In this document: positions 6,243-13,932 of the stretch, piece after piece | How positions within the stretch are numbered: the first letter of the stretch is position 1 | How the letters are laid out: each line of letters opens with the position of its first letter | DNA from: Gemmatimonadota bacterium | GTDB lineage: Bacteria; Gemmatimonadota; Gemmatimonadetes; Gemmatimonadales; GWC2-71-9 | Reading direction: 5' to 3' | DNA length: 21,659 nucleotides | Assembly (NCBI GenBank): GCA_003220855.1 | Contig: QHTP01000074.1 | Location: 1 to 21,659 of the forward strand | The notes under the pieces: model-generated | The model's input: only the letters and a program-made list of their open reading frames with translations | What the model was told of the DNA's origin: nothing | Database searches by the model: none | Position numbers and translations under genes: made by a program

Positions 6243-8795
6243 ATGCTCCTTGGCTTGCCGCTCCTTGCCGCCATCACGCTCGCCCGTCAGGTCGCCGATC
6301 TACGGCCGCGCCAATCCGCCGACCAGCCGCCACCCGTCAGGAGCGTCGCCGCCACCCGCGCCGCCCGGGCACCCGTCATCGACGGGCGCGACGACGATGC
6401 CGTGTGGCGCGAGGCGCCGGCCATCACCGAATTTCAAGAATGGCGGCCCAGCGAGGGCGGCGCGCCGAAGCTCCCGACCGTAGCGAAAATCGCCTACGAC
6501 GCGGCCAACCTGTACGTGTTCGTGCGCGCCTTCGATCCGCACCCCGACAGCATCATCACGGTGCTCGCCCGGCGCGACTACTTCACGCCGTCCGACATGA
6601 TCTGGCTGTTCCTGGATTCGTATCATGACCGCCGCACCGGCTATGAATTCGGCGTCAACCCGTCGGGCGTGAAGCTCGACGCGCAGGTCTACAACGACGG
6701 CAACGAAGACTTCGCCTGGGACGCCGTGTGGGACGTGGCGACCCGCGTCGACTCCCTTGGCTGGACCGCCGAGTTCCGCATTCCGCTGTCACAGCTGCGC
6801 TACGGGCGACAAAAGAACCACACCTTCGGCTTCACGATCGACCGCGACCTGTACCGCTACTCCCAGCGCGTGAGCTGGCCCTTGTTCCGCCAGTCCAAGG
6901 CCGGCTTCGTGTCGCAATTCGGCGAGGTCGGCGGGTTCGACGACCTCGAGGCGCCGCGTCGGCTCGAGGCCGCCCCCTATCTCGTGACCAAGAACGTGTC
7001 GCAGTCCACCGCGACGGGCATCGGTCGCACGCAGGACGTCACGCTGGGCGGCGACCTGAAGTACCGGGTCGCATCGAACCTCACGCTCGACGCCACGCTG
7101 AACCCCGACTTCGGGCAAGTGGAAGCCGACCCCGCGGTCCTGAACCTCAGCGCCTTCGAGACCTTCTTCAACGAGCAGCGCCCGTTCTTCGTCGCCGGGC
7201 GCGGCCTGTTCCAGTTCGACGTCAACTGCAGCCAGGTGAACTGCAACGGCGAAGGCCTGGTGTACAGCCGGCGCATCGGGCGCGCGCCCGAGCTGGCCGG
7301 CACCTACAACGACAACACCTCGCCCGCCTTTACCCGGATCCTCGGTGCGGGCAAGCTCACCGGCCGCCTGCCGGGCGGGCTCACGATCGGCGCGCTCAAC
7401 GCCGTGACCGAGCACGTGACGGGTGTGGGCGGCGTGACGATCGAGCCGACCACCAACTACGGCGTCGTGCGGCTGCGCCAGGATCTGCGCGGCGGCGAGA
7501 CGAGCATCGGCGGCATCGTCACGGCGGTGAACCGCGACAACGACTCCTGGACGTCGCCGTACCTGCGGCATAACGCCTACGTGGGCGCGGCGGATTTCCG
7601 CCATCGCTTTCCTGGCGGCCGATTCGAGGTCTCGGGCTCGCTCGATTTCAGTCGGGTGGCGGGCAGCGCCCAGGCCATCGATTCCACCCAGCGCGACGCG
7701 GTCCACTACTACCAGCGGCCCGACGCGCTCCGCTACGACCCGACGCGCACGTCGCTCTCCGGGGACGCCGAGGAGCTGCAAATCAGCAAGGTGGGGGGCG
7801 CGCACCTCCTGGGGCAGACCGGCTACCAGCGGCGCTCCGCCGGCTTCGAGGTGAACGACTTGGGGTACCTGCAGCGCGCGGACCAGCAATCCTGGAATAC
7901 CTGGATCGGGTACTTCGATCGCCACGAGCGCGCTCTCTACCAGCGGTTCCAGTGGAATTTCAACTGGTGGCAGTACTGGACGACGGCGGGGCTGCCCGAG
8001 GAGCGGGCGTTCAACACCAACACGCACACCACGTTCCGAAACACCTGGTCGTTCCACACCGGTGCCACGTGGGGCCAGCTCGGTGAGACATACTGCTACT
8101 CCTGCGCCCGCGGCGGGCCGGCGGTGCGTCAGGATAGCTACCTCGCCCCGTGGGCCGGCCTGAACGGCGACGACCGCAAGGCGATCGTGCCGTACTTCTG
8201 GGTCAACTATTGGCGGGGAGACGGCGGGCGCTCGCACAGCATTAACCTGATGCCCGAGGTCGATTTCAAGCTGGCGTCGCGCGTCACCGCGGCGATCATC
8301 CCCAACTACACCCGCACCAGCAACGCGGTGCAGCCGCTCGGTCCCAAGACGATCGCCGGCGACACGACGACATACTACCTGTTCGCGCACCTCGAGCAGA
8401 AACAGCTCGGCGTGACCATGCGCTTCACGTACCCGTTCACGGCCAGCGCGACGCTGCAGGTATATGCCCAGCCGTTCGTCTCGAAGGGGACGTACAGCAA
8501 CGCGCAGCGGCTGTCCGCTACGCCGCGCGCCGCAGACTTCGCCAGTCGCTACAACCCGGACCCGGTCGCCGCCGACAACCCCGGCGGGTTCAACTACAAG
8601 CAGTTCCGCTCTAACGTGGTGTTCCGCTGGGAGTATCGGGCCGGCTCAACGCTGTTCGTGGTATGGAGCCAGGGGCGCCAGAACTCTACCGGCGCCGAGG
8701 GGACGCAAGGCTTCCGGGGGGACCTGAGCGATTTGTTCGGACTGCAGCCCGACAACAGTTTCCTGGTCAAGCTGTCGTACTGGATCAACCGGTAG
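6243..8795 (+). CDS. DUF5916 outer-membrane-type protein with CBM9-like N-terminal domain
   Basis: 850 residues. I start at ATG 6243, because a hydrophobic signal MLLGLPLLAAITLARQ follows and the 459 upstream in-frame bases are antisense to the SDR gene. The N-terminal domain (about residues 35-190) is carbohydrate-binding-module-9-like: APVIDGRDDDAVWREAPAI, YDAANLYVFVRAFDP, DMIWLFLDSYHDRRTGYEFG and AEFRIPLSQLRY. The remainder is DUF5916: LDATLNPDFGQVEADPAVLN, FFNEQRPFFVAG, VYSRRIGRAP, then a long series of alternating amphipathic strands ending in FLVKLSYWINR. An aromatic C-terminal strand is typical of a beta-barrel. The family is common in Gemmatimonadota and Bacteroidota and probably sits in the outer membrane, but its role is not established. 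A 120-bp divergent spacer separates it from the SDR start. Confidence 0.9.
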   Translation: MLLGLPLLAAITLARQVADLRPRQSADQPPPVRSVAATRAARAPVIDGRDDDAVWREAPAITEFQEWRPSEGGAPKLPTVAKIAYDAANLYVFVRAFDPHPDSIITVLARRDYFTPSDMIWLFLDSYHDRRTGYEFGVNPSGVKLDAQVYNDGNEDFAWDAVWDVATRVDSLGWTAEFRIPLSQLRYGRQKNHTFGFTIDRDLYRYSQRVSWPLFRQSKAGFVSQFGEVGGFDDLEAPRRLEAAPYLVTKNVSQSTATGIGRTQDVTLGGDLKYRVASNLTLDATLNPDFGQVEADPAVLNLSAFETFFNEQRPFFVAGRGLFQFDVNCSQVNCNGEGLVYSRRIGRAPELAGTYNDNTSPAFTRILGAGKLTGRLPGGLTIGALNAVTEHVTGVGGVTIEPTTNYGVVRLRQDLRGGETSIGGIVTAVNRDNDSWTSPYLRHNAYVGAADFRHRFPGGRFEVSGSLDFSRVAGSAQAIDSTQRDAVHYYQRPDALRYDPTRTSLSGDAEELQISKVGGAHLLGQTGYQRRSAGFEVNDLGYLQRADQQSWNTWIGYFDRHERALYQRFQWNFNWWQYWTTAGLPEERAFNTNTHTTFRNTWSFHTGATWGQLGETYCYSCARGGPAVRQDSYLAPWAGLNGDDRKAIVPYFWVNYWRGDGGRSHSINLMPEVDFKLASRVTAAIIPNYTRTSNAVQPLGPKTIAGDTTTYYLFAHLEQKQLGVTMRFTYPFTASATLQVYAQPFVSKGTYSNAQRLSATPRAADFASRYNPDPVAADNPGGFNYKQFRSNVVFRWEYRAGSTLFVVWSQGRQNSTGAEGTQGFRGDLSDLFGLQPDNSFLVKLSYWINR

Positions 8796-8855
8796 TCACC
8801 CGGCCGACTGCTGTCGCCTCGGCGATTCCGAGCCCACCTCGCGTGGCGCGCGGCA

Positions 8856-9800
8856 CTACAGCGGTACCGACTCCCCGACGTCCGCCGGACGAAACCGCTC
8901 GGCCGGCACCCCGCGCTCCTGGAGGGCCTTTACCAGTTCCCGAACCGGCTCGTCCACCCCCTCCGGCGTCAATTGAAACGTGCCGTAGTGCATGGCGAGA
9001 CTGCGGCGCGCGCCGAGATCGAGGTGGGCTTGCACCGCTTCCGCCGGATTCATGTGGATGTCTTTCATGAACCAACGTGGCTCGTAGGCGCCGATGGGGA
9101 GCAGCGCAAGATCGATCGGAGAGAGCCGCGCGGCGATCTCGCGGAAATGGGGGCCATAGCCGGAATCGCCGGCAAAGAGCATGCGGCGCCCGCGGGCCTC
9201 GATCAGGAAGCCGCCCCACAGCGCGCGGTTGCGGTCGAACGGGCCGCGCGCGGAGAAGTGCTGAGCGGGCGTCAGCGTGACCGGCAGCGCCGCGGTGCTT
9301 GCGCTCTGCCACCAGTCGAGCTCCTCGACCTGACCGATGCCCGCCGAGCGGAGAAGCCGGCCGTTACCGATCGGTGTCACGAGCCGCGGATGAAAGCGCC
9401 GCTCCAGTGCGCGCAGCGTCCCGAGATCGCAGTGGTCGTAGTGATTGTGACTCAGGAGCACGAGCGAAATGGCGGGCAGATCACCGAATCGCACGCCCGG
9501 CGCCCGAACCCGACGCGGGCCGGCGAACGACACGGGGCTCGCCCGCTGCGAGTACACCGGATCGATGAGCAGACTGGTGTCGCCGACCTGGATGAGAAAC
9601 GTGGCATGACCGACGAAGGTGACGACCACGTCGTCCGGGCCGGCGTGCGGCGGCCGCCGCGGCTCGACCGGGACGGTCGCCGGCCAGCGGCTGCGCGGCG
9701 TGAGCAACAGGCGCGGCACCATCCAGACGGGCTGGCCATTCGCGCCGTTCGGATTGCGAAACCGGCGGCCGTCACAGTGGTCCGTGATGAGTGGGCTCAC
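8856..9800 (-). CDS. MBL-fold metallo-hydrolase (NAPE-PLD/UlaG-like)
   Basis: A metallo-beta-lactamase-fold hydrolase of 314 residues. The frame is open further upstream, but that part is antisense-biased and overlaps the LysR gene. GTG 9800 puts the family's usual first motif HCDGRRFRNPNG near the N-terminus and leaves 10 bases after the LysR stop. Metal-binding motifs are VGHATFLIQVGDTSLLIDP, HNHYDHCD (HxHxDH), TPAQHFSARG, the bridging Asp in FAGDSGYG, and the final His in MHYGTFQLTPEG. The pattern WWQS, RNRALWGGF and EPRWFMKDIHMNPAEAV is that of N-acylphosphatidylethanolamine phospholipase D-like proteins. In bacteria the substrate is generally unknown. Last gene of the TetR-LysR-MBL operon; it ends 60 bases from the convergent DUF5916 gene. 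Confidence 0.88.
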   Translation of the reverse strand: MSPLITDHCDGRRFRNPNGANGQPVWMVPRLLLTPRSRWPATVPVEPRRPPHAGPDDVVVTFVGHATFLIQVGDTSLLIDPVYSQRASPVSFAGPRRVRAPGVRFGDLPAISLVLLSHNHYDHCDLGTLRALERRFHPRLVTPIGNGRLLRSAGIGQVEELDWWQSASTAALPVTLTPAQHFSARGPFDRNRALWGGFLIEARGRRMLFAGDSGYGPHFREIAARLSPIDLALLPIGAYEPRWFMKDIHMNPAEAVQAHLDLGARRSLAMHYGTFQLTPEGVDEPVRELVKALQERGVPAERFRPADVGESVPL

Positions 9801-9810
9801 AGTGGCGCGC

Positions 9811-10713
9811 TTAAGCTGCGGGCGACACCGTGCCGCGCGCGACCCGCACCATCGTCTCCACCAATGGCGAGGAAGCATCACCGCGCCAGATGAGCGCGAA
9901 CCACATGGGAATGGGTGCGTCGGCGAACGGCCGATGCACGATCGATCCCTGCATGTCGGCGTACACGGCGGCCACCGCGGGGTTCGCCAGCGCCCAGGCA
10001 TCTCCCGCCGCGATCGCGACGTTGGCCCCGATGTCGCCCCGGCGGCCGCGGTGGCGGGTCGGAACGAGCCCGCGCGTCTCGAGCGCGGTCCGCAGCGCGC
10101 GATACAGCTCGGGACGGGTGTGCTGCGAGGGGTGCAGCCAGACCAGGTCGGACAGGTCTCGCAGGCGAATCCGCCGTTCCGCCGCGAGCGGATGGGTCGC
10201 CGGCAGCAGCACCCCGGTCACGGCACAGTCGGCGAGCTGCAGGGCCTCGAGTCCGGGCACGGGCCAGGTGGGCACGAAGCCCGCCGCGACGTCGATGCGG
10301 TGCTCGCGCAGGGCGGCGTGCTGATCGACCTCATTCACCCGCACCACGCGCACCGGCGTTTCGGGCGACGCGTGCCGGAACGCCGCCAGCACCTTGAGCA
10401 GGACGGGCGTGTAGACGTAGAGATCGCTGTGCGCGAACTTGAGCCCCGTGGCCGGGTCGGTCCGCCGGGCCGTGGTCACGGCGCGCGTCGCACTTTCCAG
10501 CGCGCTGCGCGCGTTGCCGAGAAACTGCTCGCCGGCCCGCGTCACCCGCGTCCCCCGCGGCAGCCGCTCGAACAGCTTGACGCCGACTTCCCGCTCCAGG
10601 TCCCGGATCTGCTTCGAGAGCGCGGGCTGCGCCACCCGCAGGCGACCGGCCGCCCGTAGGAAACTCCCCTCCTCGGCGACCGCGACGAAGTATCGCAGAT
10701 GACGCAATTCCAT
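9811..10713 (-). CDS. LysR-family transcriptional regulator
   Basis: 300 residues with the standard LysR layout. The N-terminal winged helix-turn-helix is MELRHLRYFVAVAEEGSFLRAAGRLRVAQPALSKQI, followed by RDLEREVGVKLFERLPRGTRVTRAGEQFL. Residues from about 90 form a periplasmic-binding-protein-like effector domain (AAGFVPTWPVPGLEALQLAD, VLLPATHPLAAERRIRLRDL, SDLVWLHP). It starts at ATG 10713, whose A is also the last base of the TetR stop (TGATG), so the two regulators are translationally coupled. The MBL hydrolase follows after 10 bases and is a plausible target or partner. LysR proteins usually regulate a divergent promoter; the nearest is upstream of the TetR gene at about 11300-11484. Confidence 0.93.
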   Translation of the reverse strand: MELRHLRYFVAVAEEGSFLRAAGRLRVAQPALSKQIRDLEREVGVKLFERLPRGTRVTRAGEQFLGNARSALESATRAVTTARRTDPATGLKFAHSDLYVYTPVLLKVLAAFRHASPETPVRVVRVNEVDQHAALREHRIDVAAGFVPTWPVPGLEALQLADCAVTGVLLPATHPLAAERRIRLRDLSDLVWLHPSQHTRPELYRALRTALETRGLVPTRHRGRRGDIGANVAIAAGDAWALANPAVAAVYADMQGSIVHRPFADAPIPMWFALIWRGDASSPLVETMVRVARGTVSPAA

Positions 10714-11300
10714 CAGGTCAATCCCTTCAAAGCGGTAGTAATGAACCGCCGGATCACGTCGAGCCGCATCCCGCAGCTGTCCAGCAGGAACGCTCCGGCC
10801 GACACGCCGAGCAGGTGGTCCGCCCAGGCGGGCAACGACACGTCGGACGGCAGGCTGCCCTCGCGGCGGGCGTTGGCGAGCGCCCGCGCCAGCAGCCGGC
10901 GCACGCGATGGAAGTGTTGCCGCACGCGCCGCGCCGCCGCCGGATCGACGGCAGCCCGCTCGAACGCCGTATTGCAGATGAAGCAGCCCCGGGCGTCGCC
11001 CCGGCGGCGCATCACCTCGAGCACCCGATCGAAGAAGTCCCGGATCTCGGACGCGGACGCCCGCGCCTGCTGGAGCGGCGCCAGCATCGGGTCCATCACC
11101 GCCTGGGAATAGCGCTCGAGACTGGCGAGGAACAGATCGCGCTTGCCGCCGAACGTGGCGTACAGCCCGTAGCGGCTCGCGCCGGTGCGGCGGACCAGCC
11201 GGTCGAGCCCGGTCCGGGCGTATCCGTCGCGCCAGAACAGCTCCATGGCACGGTCGAGGGCTTCCGCGGGCTGGAACGCCTTGGTCCGTGGCACGGGCAC
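10713..11300 (-). CDS. TetR-family transcriptional regulator
   Basis: 195 residues starting at GTG 11300. The N-terminal DNA-binding domain covers PAEALDRAMELFWRDGYARTGLDRLVRRTGASRYGLYATFGGKRDLFLASLERY, with the SRYGLYATFGGKRDL turn typical of TetR proteins. The C-terminal ligand domain contains ARGCFICNTAFERAAVDP, matching the G-C-L-x-x-N-T-A-x-E motif of the TetR_C_11-like group, which often controls hydrolases or reductases. It is the first gene of a minus-strand TetR, LysR, MBL operon, so it probably regulates its own transcription. An imperfect dyad at 11315-11336 upstream is a candidate operator. Confidence 0.92.
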   Translation of the reverse strand: MPVPRTKAFQPAEALDRAMELFWRDGYARTGLDRLVRRTGASRYGLYATFGGKRDLFLASLERYSQAVMDPMLAPLQQARASASEIRDFFDRVLEVMRRRGDARGCFICNTAFERAAVDPAAARRVRQHFHRVRRLLARALANARREGSLPSDVSLPAWADHLLGVSAGAFLLDSCGMRLDVIRRFITTALKGLT

Positions 11301-11314
11301 CCCGATTCAAGAAC

Positions 11315-11336
11315 GCATAGTCTGATATAACAATGC
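11315..11336. promoter_or_regulatory. Candidate TetR operator dyad (weak)
   Basis: An imperfect 22-bp inverted repeat with outer arms GCAT/ATGC lies 15 bases upstream of the TetR start. Seven of eleven positions match between half-sites, and it contains an A/T-rich core (GATATAAC) unlike the surrounding GC-rich DNA. Size and place suit a TetR operator overlapping a promoter, but the symmetry is partial. Confidence 0.3.
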
Positions 11337-11378
11337 CAACCCGCGGCCCCGGCGTCAACCGGGCCGGGGACGCCTCGG

Positions 11379-11403
11379 GAGCTATCGCTCGGAGCGCTAG
11401 CTC
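11379..11403. repeat. Inverted repeat upstream of hybrid kinase
   Basis: Two 11-base arms, GAGCTATCGCT (11379-11389) and AGCGCTAGCTC (11393-11403), pair at ten of eleven positions around a 3-base CGG loop. It sits 80 bases before the kinase start, in the divergent spacer 11301-11483. It may be an operator, a leader-RNA hairpin or a terminator remnant; no T-tract follows it. Confidence 0.4.
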
Positions 11404-11483
11404 AGCGAACAAGAAAGTATTGGACTCGCGGCGCCCGAGCGGGCATGTGTCCAGCCGTGGCGCGCTCAGATCGGAGCCAGTCG

Positions 11484-13433
11484 GTGCGGGTCCCCCTGCG
11501 GGTACTGATCGCGGAGGACTCCGAGGACGACGCCCGGTTGCTGCTCCGCGAGCTCGAGCGCGCCGGCTTCGACCCCGCCTACGAGCGCGTCGACCGCGCC
11601 GCCGCCATGCAGGCGGCGCTCGATCGCCATCCGTGGGACCTCGTGATCGGCGACTACAGCATGCCCGAGTTCAGCGGACCGGCGGCCCTCGCCCTGTTAC
11701 GGGCGCGCGATCTCGACACGCCGTTCATCTTCGTCTCCGGTACCATCGGCGAAGACGTCGCCGTGGAGGCGATGAAGGCGGGCGCACAGGACTTCCTCAC
11801 GAAAGGAAATCTGCGGCGCCTGATCCCGGCCATCGAGCGGGAGCTGCGCGACGCCGAGGTGCGCCGCGAGCGCCGCCGGGCGCAGACCGCCCTGCTCGAG
11901 CGGGCGCGCCTGGCGGAGCTGACCTCCGACGTCGGGATCGCCCTGACGCAAAGCGGCGGCCTGCGGGCGATGCTGCAGCTATGCGCCGAGGCGCTGGTGC
12001 GCCACCTCGATGTGGCGTTCGCCCGGATCTGGACCCTCGACGAGGCCAGCGGCATCCTCGAGCTGCAGGCGAGCGCCGGGATGTACACGCACATCGACGG
12101 CGCGCACAGCCGCGTGCCGCTGGTCGCCGGCTATCCATTAGTCGTCCACGAGCGCGTACTGGGCGTCATGGCGATGTTCGCCCGCCACGTCCTCTCGGAG
12201 TTCGTGCCCAAGGCACTGGCGTCGGTCGCGAGCGCCGTGGCCGTGGGCATCGAGCGGAAGCGCGCCGAGGAGGCGCTGCGGCAGTCCGAAGAGCGACTGC
12301 GCCAGGTGCAGAAGATGGAGGCGGTCGGTCGCCTGGCGGGAGGCGTCGCCCACGACTTCAACAATCTCCTGACCGTGATCACCAGCTACAGCGATCTGGT
12401 GCTCGAAGATCTCGCCCCGGACGACCCCACGCGCGACGACATCGCTCAGATTCGCAAGGCCGCCGAGGGCGCGGCGGCCCTCACACGCCAGCTGCTCGCG
12501 TTCAGCCGGCAGCAGGTGCTCGAGCCCAAAGTCCTGGATCTCAAGGCGACCGTGGCCGGCACCGAAAAGCTGCTCCAACGGCTGATCGGAGAAGATGTTC
12601 AGCTCGCCACTGCGCTGGCACCCGATCTGGGGGCGGTGAAAGCGGACCCCATCCAGCTCGAGCAGATCATCATCAACCTCGCGGTGAACGCCCGCGACGC
12701 GATGTCGGCGGGAGGCCGGCTGACCATCGAGGCGGCCAATGTCGAGATGGACGAGGTCTACGTCCGCAGTCACGCGCCCGCGCGTCCGGGCCGCTACGTC
12801 ATGCTGGCGCTGTCCGATACGGGTATCGGGATGGACGAGCAAACCAAGGCCCGCATCTTCGAGCCGTTTTTCACGACCAAGGAGAGCGGCAAGGGGACGG
12901 GGTTGGGGCTCGCCACGGTGTACGGGATCGTGAAGCAGGCGGGCGGCTTCATCTGGGTGTATTCCGAGCCCGGCAGGGGGACGAGCTTCAAGGTCTACCT
13001 GCCGCGCGTGGACGAGGCCGCGGAGCCCGCGGTCGCCCGGCCGGCGACAACGGAGCCGCGCCGCGGCGCTGAGACCGTCCTGGTCGTCGAGGATGCGGCG
13101 TCGGTCCGCATGGTGACCCGGCAGGTGCTCGAGCGCTACGGTTACACCGTGTTGGAGGCGCCGAACGGGGAAACCGCGCTGCGCCTCGCGGCGAAGCATC
13201 ACGGTCCGATCCAGCTGCTCCTGACGGACGTCGTCATGCCCGGTTTGAGCGGGCGGCAACTGGCCGAGCAGCTGTCGCGGCTGCGGCCCGAAATGAAGGT
13301 CTTGTACGTGTCGGGGTATGCGGACAACGCGATCGTCCATCACGGCATCCTCGATTCCGGGGTCGCGTACCTCCAAAAGCCGTTCACGCCGGAGTCGCTC
13401 GCGCGCCGCGCGCGGGACGTGCTGGACGCCTAG
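11484..13433 (+). CDS. Hybrid histidine kinase REC-GAF-HisKA-HATPase-REC, with shortened GAF
   Basis: A cytoplasmic sensor kinase of 649 residues with no membrane segment. I chose GTG 11484 because GGAG lies 7 bases upstream; ATG 11445 would add 13 residues. Domains: receiver 1 (VLIAEDSEDD, phospho-Asp D57 in VIGDYSMPEFSG, K107 in FLTKGN); GAF (about 140-255); HisKA with His290 in GRLAGGVAHDFNNLLT; HATPase with N402 in VNARDAM, SDTGIGMDEQT, FEPFFTTK and GTGLGL; receiver 2 (LVVEDAAS, D582 in LLTDVVMPGLSG, K632). The GAF jumps from GAHSRVPL directly to VAGYPLVVHERVLGVMAMFARH. Homologues I remember have about 40 residues between these blocks (a VGQFKIGLIA...HLTN...WARREGMVAF-type segment), so its ligand pocket is probably lost. 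The single-domain regulator follows after 7 bases. Confidence 0.93.
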   Translation: MRVPLRVLIAEDSEDDARLLLRELERAGFDPAYERVDRAAAMQAALDRHPWDLVIGDYSMPEFSGPAALALLRARDLDTPFIFVSGTIGEDVAVEAMKAGAQDFLTKGNLRRLIPAIERELRDAEVRRERRRAQTALLERARLAELTSDVGIALTQSGGLRAMLQLCAEALVRHLDVAFARIWTLDEASGILELQASAGMYTHIDGAHSRVPLVAGYPLVVHERVLGVMAMFARHVLSEFVPKALASVASAVAVGIERKRAEEALRQSEERLRQVQKMEAVGRLAGGVAHDFNNLLTVITSYSDLVLEDLAPDDPTRDDIAQIRKAAEGAAALTRQLLAFSRQQVLEPKVLDLKATVAGTEKLLQRLIGEDVQLATALAPDLGAVKADPIQLEQIIINLAVNARDAMSAGGRLTIEAANVEMDEVYVRSHAPARPGRYVMLALSDTGIGMDEQTKARIFEPFFTTKESGKGTGLGLATVYGIVKQAGGFIWVYSEPGRGTSFKVYLPRVDEAAEPAVARPATTEPRRGAETVLVVEDAASVRMVTRQVLERYGYTVLEAPNGETALRLAAKHHGPIQLLLTDVVMPGLSGRQLAEQLSRLRPEMKVLYVSGYADNAIVHHGILDSGVAYLQKPFTPESLARRARDVLDA

Positions 13434-13440
13434 CCCCGCG

Positions 13441-13815
13441 GTGGCGCGAATCCTCGTAATCGACGACGACGCGCTGCTGCGGGGCGCGATCCGCGTCGTG
13501 CTCGAATCCGCGGGCTACGAGGTGATCGAGGCGGGCGATGGGGGCGCCGGGCTACGACTGTACCGTGAGCAAGGCGCCGAGCTGCTGCTCGTGGACCTCT
13601 TCATACCCGAGCCCGACGGGCTGGAAGTGATCCGGACCGTGCGGGCCGAGGTCCCTGGCGCAAAGATCATCGCCATGTCCGGCGGCGGCAGCCTGAAACT
13701 CGACCTGCTCGCGGCCGCTGAAGCGTTCGGCGCCTCGCTCGCGCTGTGGAAGCCGTTCGTGCCCAGCGTGCTGCTCGCCGCGGTGGGCGGCCTGCTGGGA
13801 GAGGGGGGGCCGTAG
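13441..13815 (+). CDS. Single-domain response regulator (CheY-like receiver)
   Basis: 124 residues from GTG 13441, only a receiver domain with no output domain. It has the acidic pocket IDDDALL (D8-D10), phospho-accepting D52 in LLVDLFIPEPDG, S80 in IAMSGGG and K104 in LWKPF. It begins 7 bases after the kinase stop with no clear ribosome site of its own, so translation is probably coupled and the hybrid kinase upstream is its likely phosphodonor. Such proteins act through protein-protein contact or as phosphate shuttles. The intact active site suggests it is functional. Confidence 0.93.
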   Translation: MARILVIDDDALLRGAIRVVLESAGYEVIEAGDGGAGLRLYREQGAELLLVDLFIPEPDGLEVIRTVRAEVPGAKIIAMSGGGSLKLDLLAAAEAFGASLALWKPFVPSVLLAAVGGLLGEGGP

Positions 13816-13932
13816 CGGGCGACTGCAAGCTCGGACGATTCCGCCTCTGCCCCCCGACTAGCGGGCGGCTGATCCGTGCAGCATCGTTGTGTGGAGCAAT
13901 TCCCGCGACCCGGGCGACCGGGGGCCGATCTC

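Noticed and set aside
6789..8390. Long open frame opposite the DUF5916 gene (minus strand)
   Set aside because: It mirrors a gene with clear family motifs, has no recognisable domain, and is a product of high GC content with few stop codons.
10714..11412. Upstream extension of the LysR frame
   Set aside because: It lies on top of the TetR gene, which has a conserved DNA-binding domain. LysR proteins begin at MELRHLRYF, as here at 10713.
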